Part shown: positions 1-14,010 of the stretch, piece by piece
Position numbering within the stretch: position 1 is the first letter of the stretch
How the letters are laid out: each line of letters starts with the position of its first letter
NCBI GenBank assembly: GCA_030272155.1
Contig: CP126192.1
Span: 2,266,501-2,330,500 of the forward strand
Reading direction: 5' to 3'
From: Tetradesmus obliquus
Lineage: Eukaryota; Chlorophyta; Chlorophyceae; Sphaeropleales; Scenedesmaceae
DNA: 64,000 nucleotides
Translations under genes and position numbers: made by a program
The notes under the pieces: model-generated
Seen by the model: the letters and a program-made list of their open reading frames with translations, nothing else
Databases searched by the model: none
What the model was told of the DNA's origin: nothing

Positions 1-415
1 CATCTGGTCCACTAAAATCTCACGGAGCTTAGCCTGGTATGAGCAGCACTCAAACTAGTCAATCCGCAAATAAGCGGATCTAATGTAAAAGGTGGCTTCT
101 AGTGATTCGGTTCGGCAAATGAGCAACAGGCAGAGAAATTGGTATTTGTTCCTGGTGAGACCGCCGCTTTGTATCCACATCGCCGTAGGGTACCAGCATT
201 TCATTGCTAGGGCTGAAGCTTAGTATTAAGTGAATTTGATTGTGGTCACGTTCGATTGCGGTGCTATCACCCTCCTTCTGCCAGTGCCAAAGGCTCTTCT
301 GCTTCAGTCAGAACATGCCGTGCATGTGGCGCTACTACAGTTAATGCAAAACATTCTGCACATTCCCAAGTCCAATACAAGAACTTTTCAAAGGTTTCTC
401 AAGCAAGTGCCTGCC
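1..415. other. Upstream region of ADAT2, no gene seen
   Basis: No coding segment with recognisable similarity is visible. The stretch presumably holds the promoter and 5' UTR of the plus-strand deaminase gene that begins at 416. The open frame continues upstream of 416, but that part shows no conserved sequence. Confidence 0.5.
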
Positions 416-2332
<1,917 letters not shown>

Positions 2333-3429
2333 CATGCACATGTGACGTGCGGACACAGCAGCTGGTGTCGTAAATCATGTGCATTGCACTCTCTGTCAAC
2401 AGGTGCATAGTTTGTGTAGGTCGAGCTTGCACATGCAGCTGTGCTGAACAAGCACACGCTGCAAAATGAAGCACATGCATGCAGAGCTGTGGCCGCTGTT
2501 GGATAACTGGTTTGCGTGCTCGAGCACCAACCTTTGTCATTGCTGGCATGACTTGGTCGTGTTGCAACACGACCAACACGTGTGTTGTGGCCCTTGCGCC
2601 CCACTGAGCATTCAGGTAGCCATAGCAGAGTTGCAGCGGGCAAGTTCAGCTGCAGAGCAGTGCCGTGCTTTTATCATTGTTTGGGGCATGCATGCCATGC
2701 CTGCAGGCATCTTGAATTTGATCATGCTCCGACCTGTTCCGCTTCTACTAGAAGTAGATAGTATCTACTACGTGAAGCTGTTGCATGTCTTATCCTATTG
2801 GAAGGCGCCTTGTCAAGTGGTGCGTCACCAGTGATTTGTTACATAGCCCATTGTGTCATATTATCAAGCTATTGCTGGCACTGCACTGACACGAGGCAGC
2901 GCTTGCACAGCAAAACACCTGAAACTCTTCAAGACTTTGAAGCAACCTTACTATGATAGAACGTTCACGCCTGTCAAACCTGCCATTGCACAGGTATTTG
3001 GGGCAGTGCAGAGACACACTGCCACTAAGCCTATGCTTTGTGGTGTGTGGTATGCCAGACACAATGCACTCACCACTAACAACGGTGGCTACTGTCATGA
3101 TGCAGCTGCCCAGTCCACCTGACAGCACAGCATGTCGGGCAACGTCATCATCCCCCACCCCGACTTGAGCCTCGTGTGCTACTGCTGTGGCTCCTGCAAC
3201 ACATGTGGCTCCTGCAGCATATGCCCTGTTGCCACCTGCAGGGTCCGCAAGTCACTTGCTGTCTGTCCCGTGACAATGCGCGCACCGATTGTGGCATCTG
3301 ACATAGCTTGCTTCCGGATTGGCTTCACATCCACCACCTACAACTACGCACACACACCAGCTGCAGACGCTTGCACATCCCACCAGCTGAACCATCACAC
3401 GCCGCCACCACAGCTACCCTGTCGCCCGC
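2333..3429. other. Convergent intergenic region, no gene seen
   Basis: This lies between the 3' ends of ADAT2 (plus) and the QCR2-like gene (minus). Short open frames are present on both strands but none shows a domain, signal peptide or splice structure. It is expected to hold the two 3' UTRs. Confidence 0.5.
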
Positions 3430-5671
3430 TTACGCCAGCAGCTTGCCAGCCACAACGTCGTACTTGGGCAGGGATGCAATGCCTCCCACTGCCACCATGG
3501 TCAGGGGGCTCTTCAGCACCTCCCCTACGTACTTGCTGATGTCAGCAGCGCTCAGGCCAGCCACTGCTGCAGCATACTCCTGCGCACTGAACTTCCCGCG
3601 AGCCAGCAGCTGCAGGCCCATGTCCTGCACCACACCGGAGCGAGCAGAGATGGCAGACTGGTAGCCACCCAGGGCCACCTGCTTGGCTGCAGCCAGCTGT
3701 GCCTCACCCGTGGAGCTGGCCAGGGCCTTGAGCTTGGCTGTGAGCGCGTCGGCTGCTGCTGCGCTGCTGCCGCTGCTGGTGGTGCCCATGACGCCGATCA
3801 GGCCAGTTGACTTGTACACCTGCGGGCAGTTATTATGTTTGGTGTAGGGGCAGGGGAGGGACAAGGGCACAGCAGGCATGTAAGCACACTAGACGAACAT
3901 AGCCACCTGTAAGCACACATCAACCAAAGCAGCAAGTGAATCATCTTCACTGCACAATGGCACAGTGGCTCGACAGCTGACTGGCAGCAGCGCATGCACG
4001 CGTAGGTCATCAAGCAAACTAATTATTTCAGTTCAACTTGTTCTGAACGCCCTTCTTCTTCTGAATGCCCTTCTTCTAAAGAGAAGCAGGAGAGTCAGAA
4101 GAAGAGGGGTGTTTAGAAGAAGAAGGGTGTTAGAGGAAGAGGACCGTTCGACATAATTTGGACTCCTCCTGAGGGTACCAGTTCAAAACAGCAGGACCAA
4201 ACGAAGCACCGCACCACTGTGAGCTAGAGGTGCCAAAGAACGCACCTGCACCAGGGGCGTGACGGAGGTCAGCGGCCCATCCAGCGCCTTGCGGTTGTAG
4301 GGCAGCACCTCCCTGCTGCTGCTGCCCAGCAGGGCCTTCACCACGGCAGCAGAGGCAGTGCTCTTGAGGTCACCCAGGCCGCCCTTGGCCTCGAATGCCA
4401 CAGCCACTGTGGGCTCAGCGCCTGGGGACAGGCAGGCCAGGAAACCTCCTGTGTAGGCAGACTTGGCGGCTGCGGGGGCTGACCCCGCGGCAGCGCCAGC
4501 CAGCAGAGGGTCGGCGACCTGCGTGAAATAGGCAGCAACGGCAGGGGTGGCTTGGAGTCAGGCTGTGGAGGCAGTATGTGATGCTAAAGATGACGCGTGT
4601 TTGCTTTTGCTGCAAAAAATTACAAAACCTACCAACTGCTGCGTTCAAGGTGATAGTTGGTGCAGTTGTTACGTGTGCTGTTGCGCTGCTGCGCTCACCG
4701 CCTGCAGCTGTGCCAGGCTCATGCCCGCGCCCGTGACCGCGATGTTGCCCGCCACAAACGTCTGCGCCATGAACGCGCGCAGCGCCTCGCCGCTCAGGCT
4801 GTTCACGCTGGCTGGGTCTGGCAGCAGGCTGTTGGACAGGCCGCCGCTGAATGCTGCCTTGTGCAGCAGCTCGTGTGCGAGCAGCGCGGGGTTGGAGTAG
4901 GCGGACTCTAGGTCCTCCTCAACACGCGCCAGCATGTCGTGCACCTCCCAGTCAGCCAGCCTGTGGCAGGTGGCACCAGGCGGAGCAGGAAGCGGGTGAT
5001 GGTGTGAGATGGGCTGCCGGTGTTGTGAGGTGCATGGCAAGCACTTACGGCTAAACGCAACAACAATAACTGTAACACTGCTACTTCTGGTGCGCCAATT
5101 GGTGCGTGCAGCAAGAAAGGGCACGGGCAACAGCAGCACAGTCACAATCACCAAGAATGAAGGTGGCAGCAGAGCAGACTACTGCCGCATGTGGCTGCCT
5201 GAGCCACATTTCTGTCAGCATGTTCACCATGCCTGAAAGCCTCACACTGCTGCATACAGGCGACCTATGAATTGGCAATAGGCCAGTTCCCATTGTGAAC
5301 GCACATGTTGCATGTGTGCACCTGCCAGGCTTTCAGGCGGCGGACATGTTGACACATGCCACTGTCGCAGAAGCTGTTGCGTGCGCTGCCCCTACGCTGC
5401 TGAGACCAGCAGCTTCTGCTTGCCTGGCCACTGTACCCTGCAAGACCCCTGGCATCTAACATTACTGTGTTTGTGCGTGTGCTGCTGCTGCTGCTGCTGC
5501 TGCTGCCACTCACTTCTGGTTGAGCACAGAGTCCAGCAGGATCTCTGTCACCTCGGATGCCTGCAGGCGCGTGCCCTCGATGACGTATGCAATGTGCTCA
5601 CGGCCTGCCACACAGCTGCTGACGGCGCCATACTTCTCCAGCTCGCGAGCAATGCGGAACGATGTCCTGCA

Positions 5672-5703
<32 letters not shown>

Positions 5704-6826
5704 TCAGCGAATGCACCCACAAGCAGTTCACGCAGCAATCATTGCCGGGAAGATGCTTGAAAAGACACAGCAGGTCAGCCAGAACGCGACGTCAGTACTG
5801 CGTCATGCTTATACTTGACTGCATCTTCCGCCGCAGCATGCGGGACCCACATCCTGCTACACAGCACCTCATATGTTGAGCCTGCAATGCAGGTAGCTAC
5901 TGCTGCAGCCGCGCCGCCGCACCTGTTGTGTGTGGCGCTGAAGGCCATGTACTCCAGCAGCTTGCTGGCTCCTGCAGTCTCCTCAGTCTCAACAGAGGAG
6001 CCGCCGCCCACGAATGCAGCCACGCAGGTGTTGGGTCCGGACGCGTCCAGTGCGGCTGCCTTCACGCCATTGGCCAAGGTGCCAGTCTGGTGCGAAGGAC
6101 AGATAGAACGCACACGAAGAGTCAGCACAACATCAGCAGGAGCAGGAAGGGTGCCTGTAACAAGGGGATAACCAACTGGCAGAGGCTGCTGCTGCTGCTG
6201 AGGCATGGCTGCAATTGCGCTTGCCAGCACCAGGAGGCCCGTATGGCACCACCCGAGGTGCAGCTGCTGCTCTAATTTGAAAGTGCCACAGCGCACCAGT
6301 CAGCCATTGCCAACGGCTGGCCCTGCTGAGAATGCAACAACACTTGCAACTGGCTCCAACACAAGTGCGCGCCGACTGCGACACATGCCAGCTGCTGCTC
6401 ATGCTGCGCGCTGATGTCATGCCTGTTGGCTCACGGGCTGGCTGGCTTTCTATCAAGCTGACATCAGAAGCACCAGCTGCAGCACATATGGCCTGGCAGC
6501 AGCTGCAGTTGCAGTGCAACCACGGCATCTGCTGTGCTTATTCTCGCGTGACCCTGCCACAGCTGCTGGCATTGCTGCCGCTGCTGCTGCAATAGCTGCG
6601 GGCGCCGCACCTGCAGCTCAGGCGCCTTGGGTGCAGTGGGGTTTGGGATGTTCACATTGGCCAGCGGCTCAGACAGAGGCGTGAGGATGCGCTTGCTGCC
6701 GCCAAACATGCCAGCCTTTGGCACTGCCACTGCTGGCACTGCATACTGAGCAAAGGCCTGGCCGTTTGCAAAGCTGTTCACACCCGCCAGCAGCGGGCGC
6801 AGATGCTGTGCTAGGCCCCGCACCAT
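3430..6826 (-). CDS. QCR2: Cytochrome bc1 complex core protein 2 (QCR2-like, inactive M16 peptidase fold)
   Basis: Six exons on the minus strand, in transcript order: 6826-6611, 6086-5923, 5666-5514, 4960-4699, 4518-4246, 3819-3430. All junctions are GT-AG with matching phases, giving 485 aa. It belongs to the M16 family of mitochondrial processing peptidase/bc1 core subunits. Seen: an N-terminal presequence-like stretch rich in Arg, Ala and Gln, then TLANGVK (the usual first M16 strand), then KLLEYMAFSAT at about residues 114-124. That last segment aligns with the HxxEH zinc site, but both His are replaced (Lys, Tyr), so the site cannot bind zinc as in active peptidases. No Gly-rich loop typical of alpha-MPP is visible. 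The likely role is a structural core subunit of mitochondrial complex III; an inactive alpha-MPP-like subunit is the alternative. The ATG at 6826 is the only start that leaves a compact presequence. Confidence 0.85.
4045..4132. repeat. Polypyrimidine/polypurine inverted repeat in a QCR2 intron
   Basis: Within the 3820-4245 intron, a CTT-rich arm at 4045-4065 is complementary at 18 of 21 positions to a GAA-rich arm at 4112-4132. A second CTT/GAA pair (about 4066-4078 and 4095-4108) is nested inside. A long hairpin or triplex-prone structure is expected in DNA or pre-mRNA. Confidence 0.75.
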
Positions 6827-8879
6827 GCTTCCTGCACGCCAACAGCAGCCCAGCGTCAACACGCAGCAGTGGAAGAGCGTGGGAGGGTGTGGCACTGCTG
6901 CACAAGACTCCAGAAGAACTGCTCGCTGCTACAGCCTCAGAGCGTGTTCGAGTTATTTAAAGCAGTAATAAATCTGCCTGACATTCCGTAGCTGCCCTGA
7001 TCACTCCGAGTAGCAAAAGTAGCGTGCTAGGATCTGCAAAGTGGCCCTGAGTCTCAATGTCCTGCCGATGGATTATGAAGACTGCAAGATGTCAACAACT
7101 TGTTTCAATTAAATACCTTGGCACTACTAGATCTGTGCCTGGGTCGAACAGCAGCAGTCCAGGCAGGCTGGTGTCGTTCCACTAGTGCTAGCCTGCTTCA
7201 CAAACACACATTTGCAACGGATCGGCTTGCACCTGGGACGTGTTGGTGAAACCACCTGCGCTTGAGGGTCTAAGCGTCGGGTATTCACTTCGAGCTGACA
7301 GACGACGTCAGAGTGGTCTACCGCCACTGCGGTATCGAATTTCGAGGAACAACTGTGTATTTGACTGCATTTTGGCCAGCGTGAGAGGTGATGGTCACGC
7401 AACGTCCTCTGTTCCTGTCTCACCAGCTCAGTGGTGCCTGCCACTTCTCACCCAATCAGTCGTGGTGGTCCGCAGGTGTGCTGGGGGTGGATACCATGTT
7501 ACCAGAGGCACTTGAAGTATATCTTTAAGCTATGGCAGTGTTCGCCCCCTACCTGTCTACAAAGCTCCCTGCATGCCGCTGAACTCGCGTTGAGTACACC
7601 CCACACGGTGTCACCTGGCAGGTAAGGCTCCTGTAAGGTGCACTGGCAGCCAAGCAGCAGCTGATGGGAAATCTAATAGATGTTGTGTCATCTGCCTGGG
7701 GTTCAAGTCTCCACGCTGCTGTGAAAGCTTGAGCTATGGAACGTCAGCCAGTCACTCAGTTTTGGCAGGCCAGGCAGGGCCTGCCAGCTCAGGCCCTGAG
7801 GGCCTGGCGCTACATGGTGAACAAAAGCGAGATGGACAGGGAACACCACCGCGAGCTCTGCGGTGATAGACTTGTGCTCGTTTGCAAAAGTTGACTCCTG
7901 GTTTGCAAAGTTGACTTTGCAAACCAGGAATGCAGGACAGCAATTGAGGATGCTACTCACCATCACTGACGTGGCACGCGCAGAGACTGCAGACTTGAGC
8001 TCATCAATCGTCCTGGAGGCCTGATGGATCGCTCACCTACTGCGCCATGAGCATTATACCCGGACGAATAGAATGAGGACGGAGACTGTGGCCTTCCGGC
8101 CAGCGTTATTTTTCGTGTTACACCGGCTCTTTCGCCTCGAATTGCTCTGAAGTCAATGAAGCTGTGACAACTCGTGAGGGCTCATTGCAGTGTGAGACTC
8201 GGTCCCCCTTTATAGCTGAACTTTGAGCGCGCGACGCGCAGGCGTTGGGGAGCGTCGTGGAGCAGTAACAGTCTCTGAACACGTCGAATCAGTCCAAATA
8301 TGCTGCCGCGTAAACTATTCAACAATGTGCTTCAGCAAATGTGCAAATTATGACGTCCAGTTCTGCCTCTTCGCCAGGGTCAATGGCTTCTGGTGTTTTG
8401 GGTGGCCCACCCAGTTTTGACTTTGCTAGAGTGTGCAGGCAGGTGTTTCCCCATATCACGTCACGAAAGGATGATTTCCAATGTAATTAAAGTCAATGAA
8501 GTGCCTCGTAGGGGCTGGGAGGGGTGGGTGGGTGGCCGGATGGCTTCATACCAGGCAACACAACAAATGTGACAGTAGCTCAGCACTTGCACCCATCATG
8601 GCATGCGTGCATGCGAAATGGCGCGTGCCTCGCACAAAAGCAAGGAAACGATCGTCCGGGATACGGAGTTGAGATTCCCCAATTTATGCATGTTGACGCT
8701 GCACCAGGGTGGTGTGGTGTGCTTGTCAGTGCAGCAGCAGGGGTACAGGATCCGTGTGTTAGTCACTTGCAGCTTACTAAGCTCAGCTTAGCTGATGCAA
8801 ACAAGAGTGAAAACCTACTATATTTTCTTGTATAGACGAATTCGAGAGGCGAACAAAGGCAAAGCCACGGCATGCAGCA
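6827..8879. other. Divergent intergenic region between QCR2-like and IQUB genes
   Basis: About 2 kb separates the two head-to-head starts, with no convincing exon. It contains a perfect hairpin at 7897-7928 and GC-rich palindromic bits near 7767-7805. Promoters and 5' UTRs of both genes are expected here. Confidence 0.5.
7897..7928. repeat. Perfect 14-bp inverted repeat with 4-nt loop
   Basis: CCTGGTTTGCAAAG at 7897-7910 is followed by TTGA and then its exact reverse complement at 7915-7928. A related half copy (TTTGCAAAAGTTGAC) lies just upstream at 7881-7895. It sits in the divergent promoter region; function is unknown. Confidence 0.9.
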
Positions 8880-9647
8880 ATGACAGGCGAAGGCGCGAAT
8901 AGTGCAAGCGAGCACGAAGGCGTACGAGAGGCCTCAAGCATGGAAGACAAGTTTTCTTTCTCTAGAAGAACTCTCGTTGCAGGTGCTGAGCACGCCGAGT
9001 CGCAAGTGAATGTGTTTCTGCTGCTGTGTCAGCATTCAGTGCCTCACCCCAGGTTGCATGGTGCAGACTCCCCAGACATTGCAAGCCCTACTCAGGAGGC
9101 AAGCCTTGTGGTTCCTGACAGCACCGCAGCAGCCAACGAAGCAGCAGTTGCATCGGGAGTTGATGCACAGCAGCAGCCTGATGAGTACAGCAGTCAAGAG
9201 GGCAGAGCAAGTCAGGAACCGTCGTTGCTGCAAGTCATGGACACTGGACAGGTGGGCATGGACGCACCATAGCATCCAGGACTTGATGATGCCAAGTGCT
9301 GCCCACGCTGATGAACGCTCACAGTGCGCTGCGCATCGCAAGAACAACAACCTGGCCCTCTTCTGTCAGCACCAACTTGCTGTATCACAGTGGGCTGCTA
9401 GCTACTGCTGTGTGCATGTGCTGACTGCTGAACCTGTTCAGGAGCCATCGCTTACACAAAGCAGCATCTCTGCAGAGGAAGCATCACAGCAGGATGCAAC
9501 CAGCTTGTCAAACAGCAACAGTGCTAGCTCTGCTGATGCTGCGCTGGCTCCTAAAGCAGCAGGTGCAGCCAGTAGCAGCAATCTGCAGGCACTCAGTGAT
9601 ACATGTGCAACAGACCCCGCATGCACAGGCTCTGAGGGGCCACGCGC

Positions 9648-9679
<32 letters not shown>

Positions 9680-12443
9680 TGGTTGAGCCTGCGGTTGCAG
9701 GACAGCAGCAGCAGCTTCTGCAGGGGCTGCCGGACATGGATACCAGTGCTGCTGGCAGCACAGCAGTAGAAGCAGACCAAGATGAAGCAGCAGGAGCAGC
9801 AGCAGCAACAGCAGCAGGTCCTAGGGAGCTGGACAAGTCCTTGTTCATGGACGGCATGCGGGTGCGTGTGACCAGTAACATGTTGTATGTACAGCCATCA
9901 ACATGGTCAGCCAACACTGGCGAAGCAGCTGCAACATTGCATTCAGAAATGATCAAATACTAAAGCTGGACACCACATAGAAGCAAGCTGTGCATTTTCA
10001 ACGCACTGTTGACAACATGGGCACAGCAAGCGTGGCACCTGGTTACACACTCACATCTGCCTGATGCTACCATGACTGCATGTGTCGCAGGCGATAGACG
10101 TGGAAGTGGATTGCGGGCCTGGCGCACCCTGCAAGCTGCTGCACGTGATGATAGACGTGTCAGCACTTGAGCAGCGCGGGCAGAAGCCCTTCCTTGGCGG
10201 CTACCGGCACAAGCACAGCGGCGCACTCTACCACCACGCCTGCAGCCAGACCCCACAAGCAGCTACGCAGAAGGGGCGCCAGCAAGCAGCAGCAGCAGCG
10301 GAGCAGGGCCTGCCAGCGAAGCAGAAGCTGTGCCGGGAGACGCAGACCATCAAGGCTGCCAACACCAGCTGCCAGACTGTGCGCGAGGCAGCGACGCAGA
10401 TGGCCCGGCCAGGCCTGGAGCTGGACTGCTCTGGAGACAGGTAGGCAGGCGATAGCAGGTGCCAGCCGAGGCACCCATGCGGTGGAGACAAACACAGGCG
10501 ACAGCTGCTGGCAGCCTTGCATCCAATTGCCTGCACTTGCTGTGACAGGATAGAAGCAACGCGTGGAGCAATGCTGTGCGCTGCAGCAGTGCTTGTACTT
10601 GCTGTAGAGGCTGCCAACACGCAACGTTGGGCTGCTACAACAGCCAGCGTTGTTGTGGCCGTGCATACGGTGCCCATGCGCTCCAGCACCCTCTGTCCCC
10701 TGTGTCACGTTGGCCTCACTCATCAAACATGCTCTGCTCCTGCTGCTGCCAGGCTGCTCACTACCCGGCCCTACACCACCTCCGAGGAGGTTGCTGCGCG
10801 GCGAGCAGCAGCGGCAGTCACCATCCAGCGCTACAGCCGCGGCTGGATGGCGCGGCTGCGGGCTGACGCGCTGCGGGCCATCAAGGACGAGCGCGACGGC
10901 TTCCTGGCGCAGGCGGCAGCGGAGCGCACAGCAGCAGCACAGGCGGAGCGCAGGTGTGCTTGCGTGGGTAGGCATGAGCAGCAGCGCAGCAGCAGTACGC
11001 TGAGCTTTGGGACACATGACAGCAGGGTGAAATGGGCGCAGCAGCTTTGTTTAGCTGTAGCGCCAACACTTCGCGCTAGCCGTGAGCAGCCAAGGATGCT
11101 GTAGCAGCAGCGTGTGTGCTGTTCTGCTGCGGCCCATTGTGTGTGGCGATGTGCCTGCTGCAACATGATCTGTGTTTTTGTGGCGCACTGTAGGCACGAG
11201 GTTGAGCGGCGCACCCACCCGCTGAGCCACGACGACTTTGAGCTGCTCAGCAGTGAGCTGGAGGCATGGCGGCAGCAGCAGACAGCCGCCATCAAGGCCG
11301 CGGCAGCAGCGGCGGCAGAGCAGCAGCAGCAGGAGCAGCAGGTGTGCGGAAAGGCTTTGTTGGAAGTACATTGCCAAGCGCATGAGCCCTTGCCGAAGCA
11401 CGGGGCGATGCCGCTTATAGCAGCTTGCTCGCAAGATTGCATCGCACACAGCTGTTTGAGTGAAGGTTGTGGCTTGCGATTGGTATCCGCAGGGCTTTGA
11501 CCAGCAGGCGGCGCTGCAGCTGCTGCTGGCCAAGGAGACGCGGCTGCTGCAGACGCTGGACAAGCTGCGCGTGAATGCGCGCAAGGAGACAAAAGCGCTG
11601 GCCAGCCAGAACCTGCTGGGCCACCTGGCGCAGCCCAAGACGTGGACGCTCAGCAACGGCAAGAAGGTGCGGCACGCTGCTTCAAAGCACCAGCGCATGC
11701 AGACTTCCCGTGCGTGGATGCATGTCCGCCTACTGGTCCCTCATGCTTTGGTGGTGACTGTCACACACAAGCGTGCACATCATGTACAGCAATCAAGCCC
11801 ATTGCATGCTGGCATCGCCCAGCCACGTCCAGCTCACCCTCCCTTTGCTGTGTGCTGCTGCAGGTGATGGTGCACACGCCCACCACGGTGCGTGCCGCTG
11901 AGCTGCAGCAGCTGCACCGCGGGCTGACGCTGCCGGGGCTGTCGCTTGACGAGCGGCTGGACGTGCTGCAGCACGTGAAGTGGGCGGTGAAGGAGCACGA
12001 CTGTGGCCTGAGCCGGGAGCTGGTAGAGCTGATTGACAGGGAGGCGGACTTGCTGAACAGGTGCGGGAGGTCAGGGGGGCCCAGTGTGCAGGTGGTGTCC
12101 GTTGCAGCGAGACAGGTGCAGCAGCTACAACCCTGCATGCACGTTTCTACTTTGGTGCTTGGGCAGTAGAGTTGGAGCAGGATGCATGACGCTCTAAGAT
12201 GCTCTGCAAAGCAAAGCAAGTGAGTGCTCTCCTGCAATTCATGTGCTGGGCCTTGGTATGTCCTGCAGGGGACGCTCCGCCAAGACGCTGGACGGGCTGC
12301 GGCGCCGCATTGCGGGGCTGTTCCTGGCCTTCTGCAAAAACCCCGCGTTCAACCCTGAGGCTGGGCAGCTGCAGCTGGTGCCTGGCGGGCCTGCGGAGCC
12401 CGAGACGTTTGAGTATGTCGATGATGTGGATGTGGCGTCGTGA
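8880..12443 (+). CDS. IQUB: IQ and ubiquitin-like domain protein (IQUB/FAP267), axonemal radial spoke factor
   Basis: Exons: 8880-9251, 9442-9861, 10091-10440, 10753-10953, 11194-11341, 11493-11666, 11864-12060, 12269-12443; phases agree and the model is 678 aa. The end of exon 2 (9861) is the least certain junction. The N-terminal third is low complexity with a 10-Gln run. The rest follows animal IQUB closely: KPFLGGYRHK and a paired-Cys/His stretch, then one IQ motif (TIQRYSRGWMARLR, about 404-417). After that come HPLSHDDFELL, KTWTLSNGKK, LSLDERLDVLQHVK and ELVELIDREADLL, ending at NPAFNPEAG. IQUB proteins act in cilia and are tied to radial spoke 1 assembly, so the alga is or was flagellate. 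Odd: no clear ubiquitin-like fold was recognised at the N-terminus, and the product stops soon after NPAFNPEAG, without the Cys-containing C-terminal region of animal IQUB. Confidence 0.88.
9649..9678 (+). repeat. (CAG)10 microsatellite coding polyGln in IQUB
   Basis: Ten uninterrupted CAG codons in exon 2 give Gln10. It is probably length-variable between strains. Confidence 0.95.
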
Positions 12444-14010
12444 CGTGGCAGCTTTGTGTGCGGCAGAGGTGTGCGGCAGAGGGATTTGCGGCGGTGCGTG
12501 TGGATTGTAAGGAGGTCCCTCAGACTGCACAGCGGTTGCTCCGAACAAAGACCAGGTCTGTAGCTGCTGGTTGTGGGCAGCCTGCATCTGCGGCAGCGCT
12601 GTGCTGCTGGCAGAGGAGGCTGTGATGGTGGCAACCACTCCACAACTGCTGTGACTGTACAGGCTTAGCTGTTGAAGGGGCTGGTTGCAACAAATTGTAG
12701 GCACCAAGTTGTAGGCAAAACTGTTGCGACTTGAAGTCGCTGCCATACTAGGTAGTATATGAGAACCTCTTACCAGTGCCTGTGGTGCCTGCCAGCATAT
12801 AAAACCTTTTACCAGTGGTAACGGTACCAATCCTTGGCATAGGCTAAGGTTACCAACCTTGTGCGTCAGTGACGTGCAGCATGCATGCTGCTGCTGCTGA
12901 GTGTCATATGACACTCACTGAGTACAAAAATGAACCGTTTGACGTGGCTTCAATACACCATGTTGTCTTTGGTCAATTGTTTGTTCACAATATGTCAAAG
13001 CTTGTTGTCCCTGCTCAATCAGTTGGAAGATAAAAGACCAACACTTGCCCTTGACCCTGTGATTTGATCATGGAGGTGACCACAGAGCTACAGCAGCATG
13101 GCTTGCAGAGGTAAACTCAAAAGGCCTCACAATTGAGCAATGAAATTTAAATTGCAGTATTATTTTATGCAGCCGCAGCACTGCGATCACGTTGATGATT
13201 AAATCGCGGCGTCAAGGGCCGGGCAAGTCGCAAGCACGGGGTGACAGTGCAGACTGGTGCGTATAGGCACATCGTATGCCCAACAGCTGTCTATGTCCGT
13301 AGGCAGCGATTTTATTTGGTGCGATTCGGAGCTCCTGCAAAAGCTCGAGTCTACTGCTGGCAGCATCAAGCCATAGAAGAACAGCCAAGAGTCGCACGCT
13401 TGCACCTCGATATAACACTACGTTGGTTGTTTGGCCTGGACTCCTTTTTGCGTCACTAGAGGTGAGTGGCAGCGTTAGCTTTCAGGACAGCTGGGAGGCA
13501 GAAGTCGCTGTTTACTATTTAGGCAGGTCAAGATACTTATTTCGCCCTAATATAAGCAGTGAGACTCGCTTTAGGGTGTTTCCAGCCTCGTTGCCGTGCA
13601 GAAATACCGTGAGAACTTCTGCTGCACACCTACGTCGTGCATGTAAAGCATGGGAATCTGTGCAATGATCATGCCATTAGCACACTACGGCCAACCGACA
13701 TCAACATAGCTCCCACGTCGCTTCCCGCTCGTCAGCTGCTGACCACTGTGCAGCGAACTTCACAGCTCAACTTGCTCAGTGCATGCTCAGCAGCCCTGTT
13801 GTGTGCCAGTGATTTGCTGGATTTGCAGCAATCAATGTGTCACAGCCCAAAACTTTCAGACGCACGGCCACGTCAGTCGTTGAAGGGCTGAGAGGCCGCC
13901 ATTACACCATGATGCAACATTGCGTCTGCGCCTTGCGGCTGTCTTTCTCTGTTGCAGCAAGCACACGTGCAGCGCAAGCAGTGCAGTGTGAAGCAACATG
14001 ACCAAGGAAA
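12444..14010. other. Intergenic region, no gene seen
   Basis: Contains the 3' end of IQUB and the upstream region of the next plus-strand gene. Open frames of 60-80 codons occur on both strands (for example near 13200-13460), but none has recognisable features or splice context. Confidence 0.5.

Noticed and set aside
7655-7720. tRNA-like T-loop (GGGGTTCAAGTCTCC)
   Set aside because: No acceptor stem, A box or anticodon arm can be folded with it in the preceding 90 bases.
10160-11017. 285-codon minus-strand open frame (and neighbours to 12914)
   Set aside because: Lies opposite well-supported IQUB exons and reads as low-complexity Leu/Cys/Ala sequence.
13199-13460. Overlapping 60-72 codon frames on both strands
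   Set aside because: No start context, splice sites or similarity; typical random frames.
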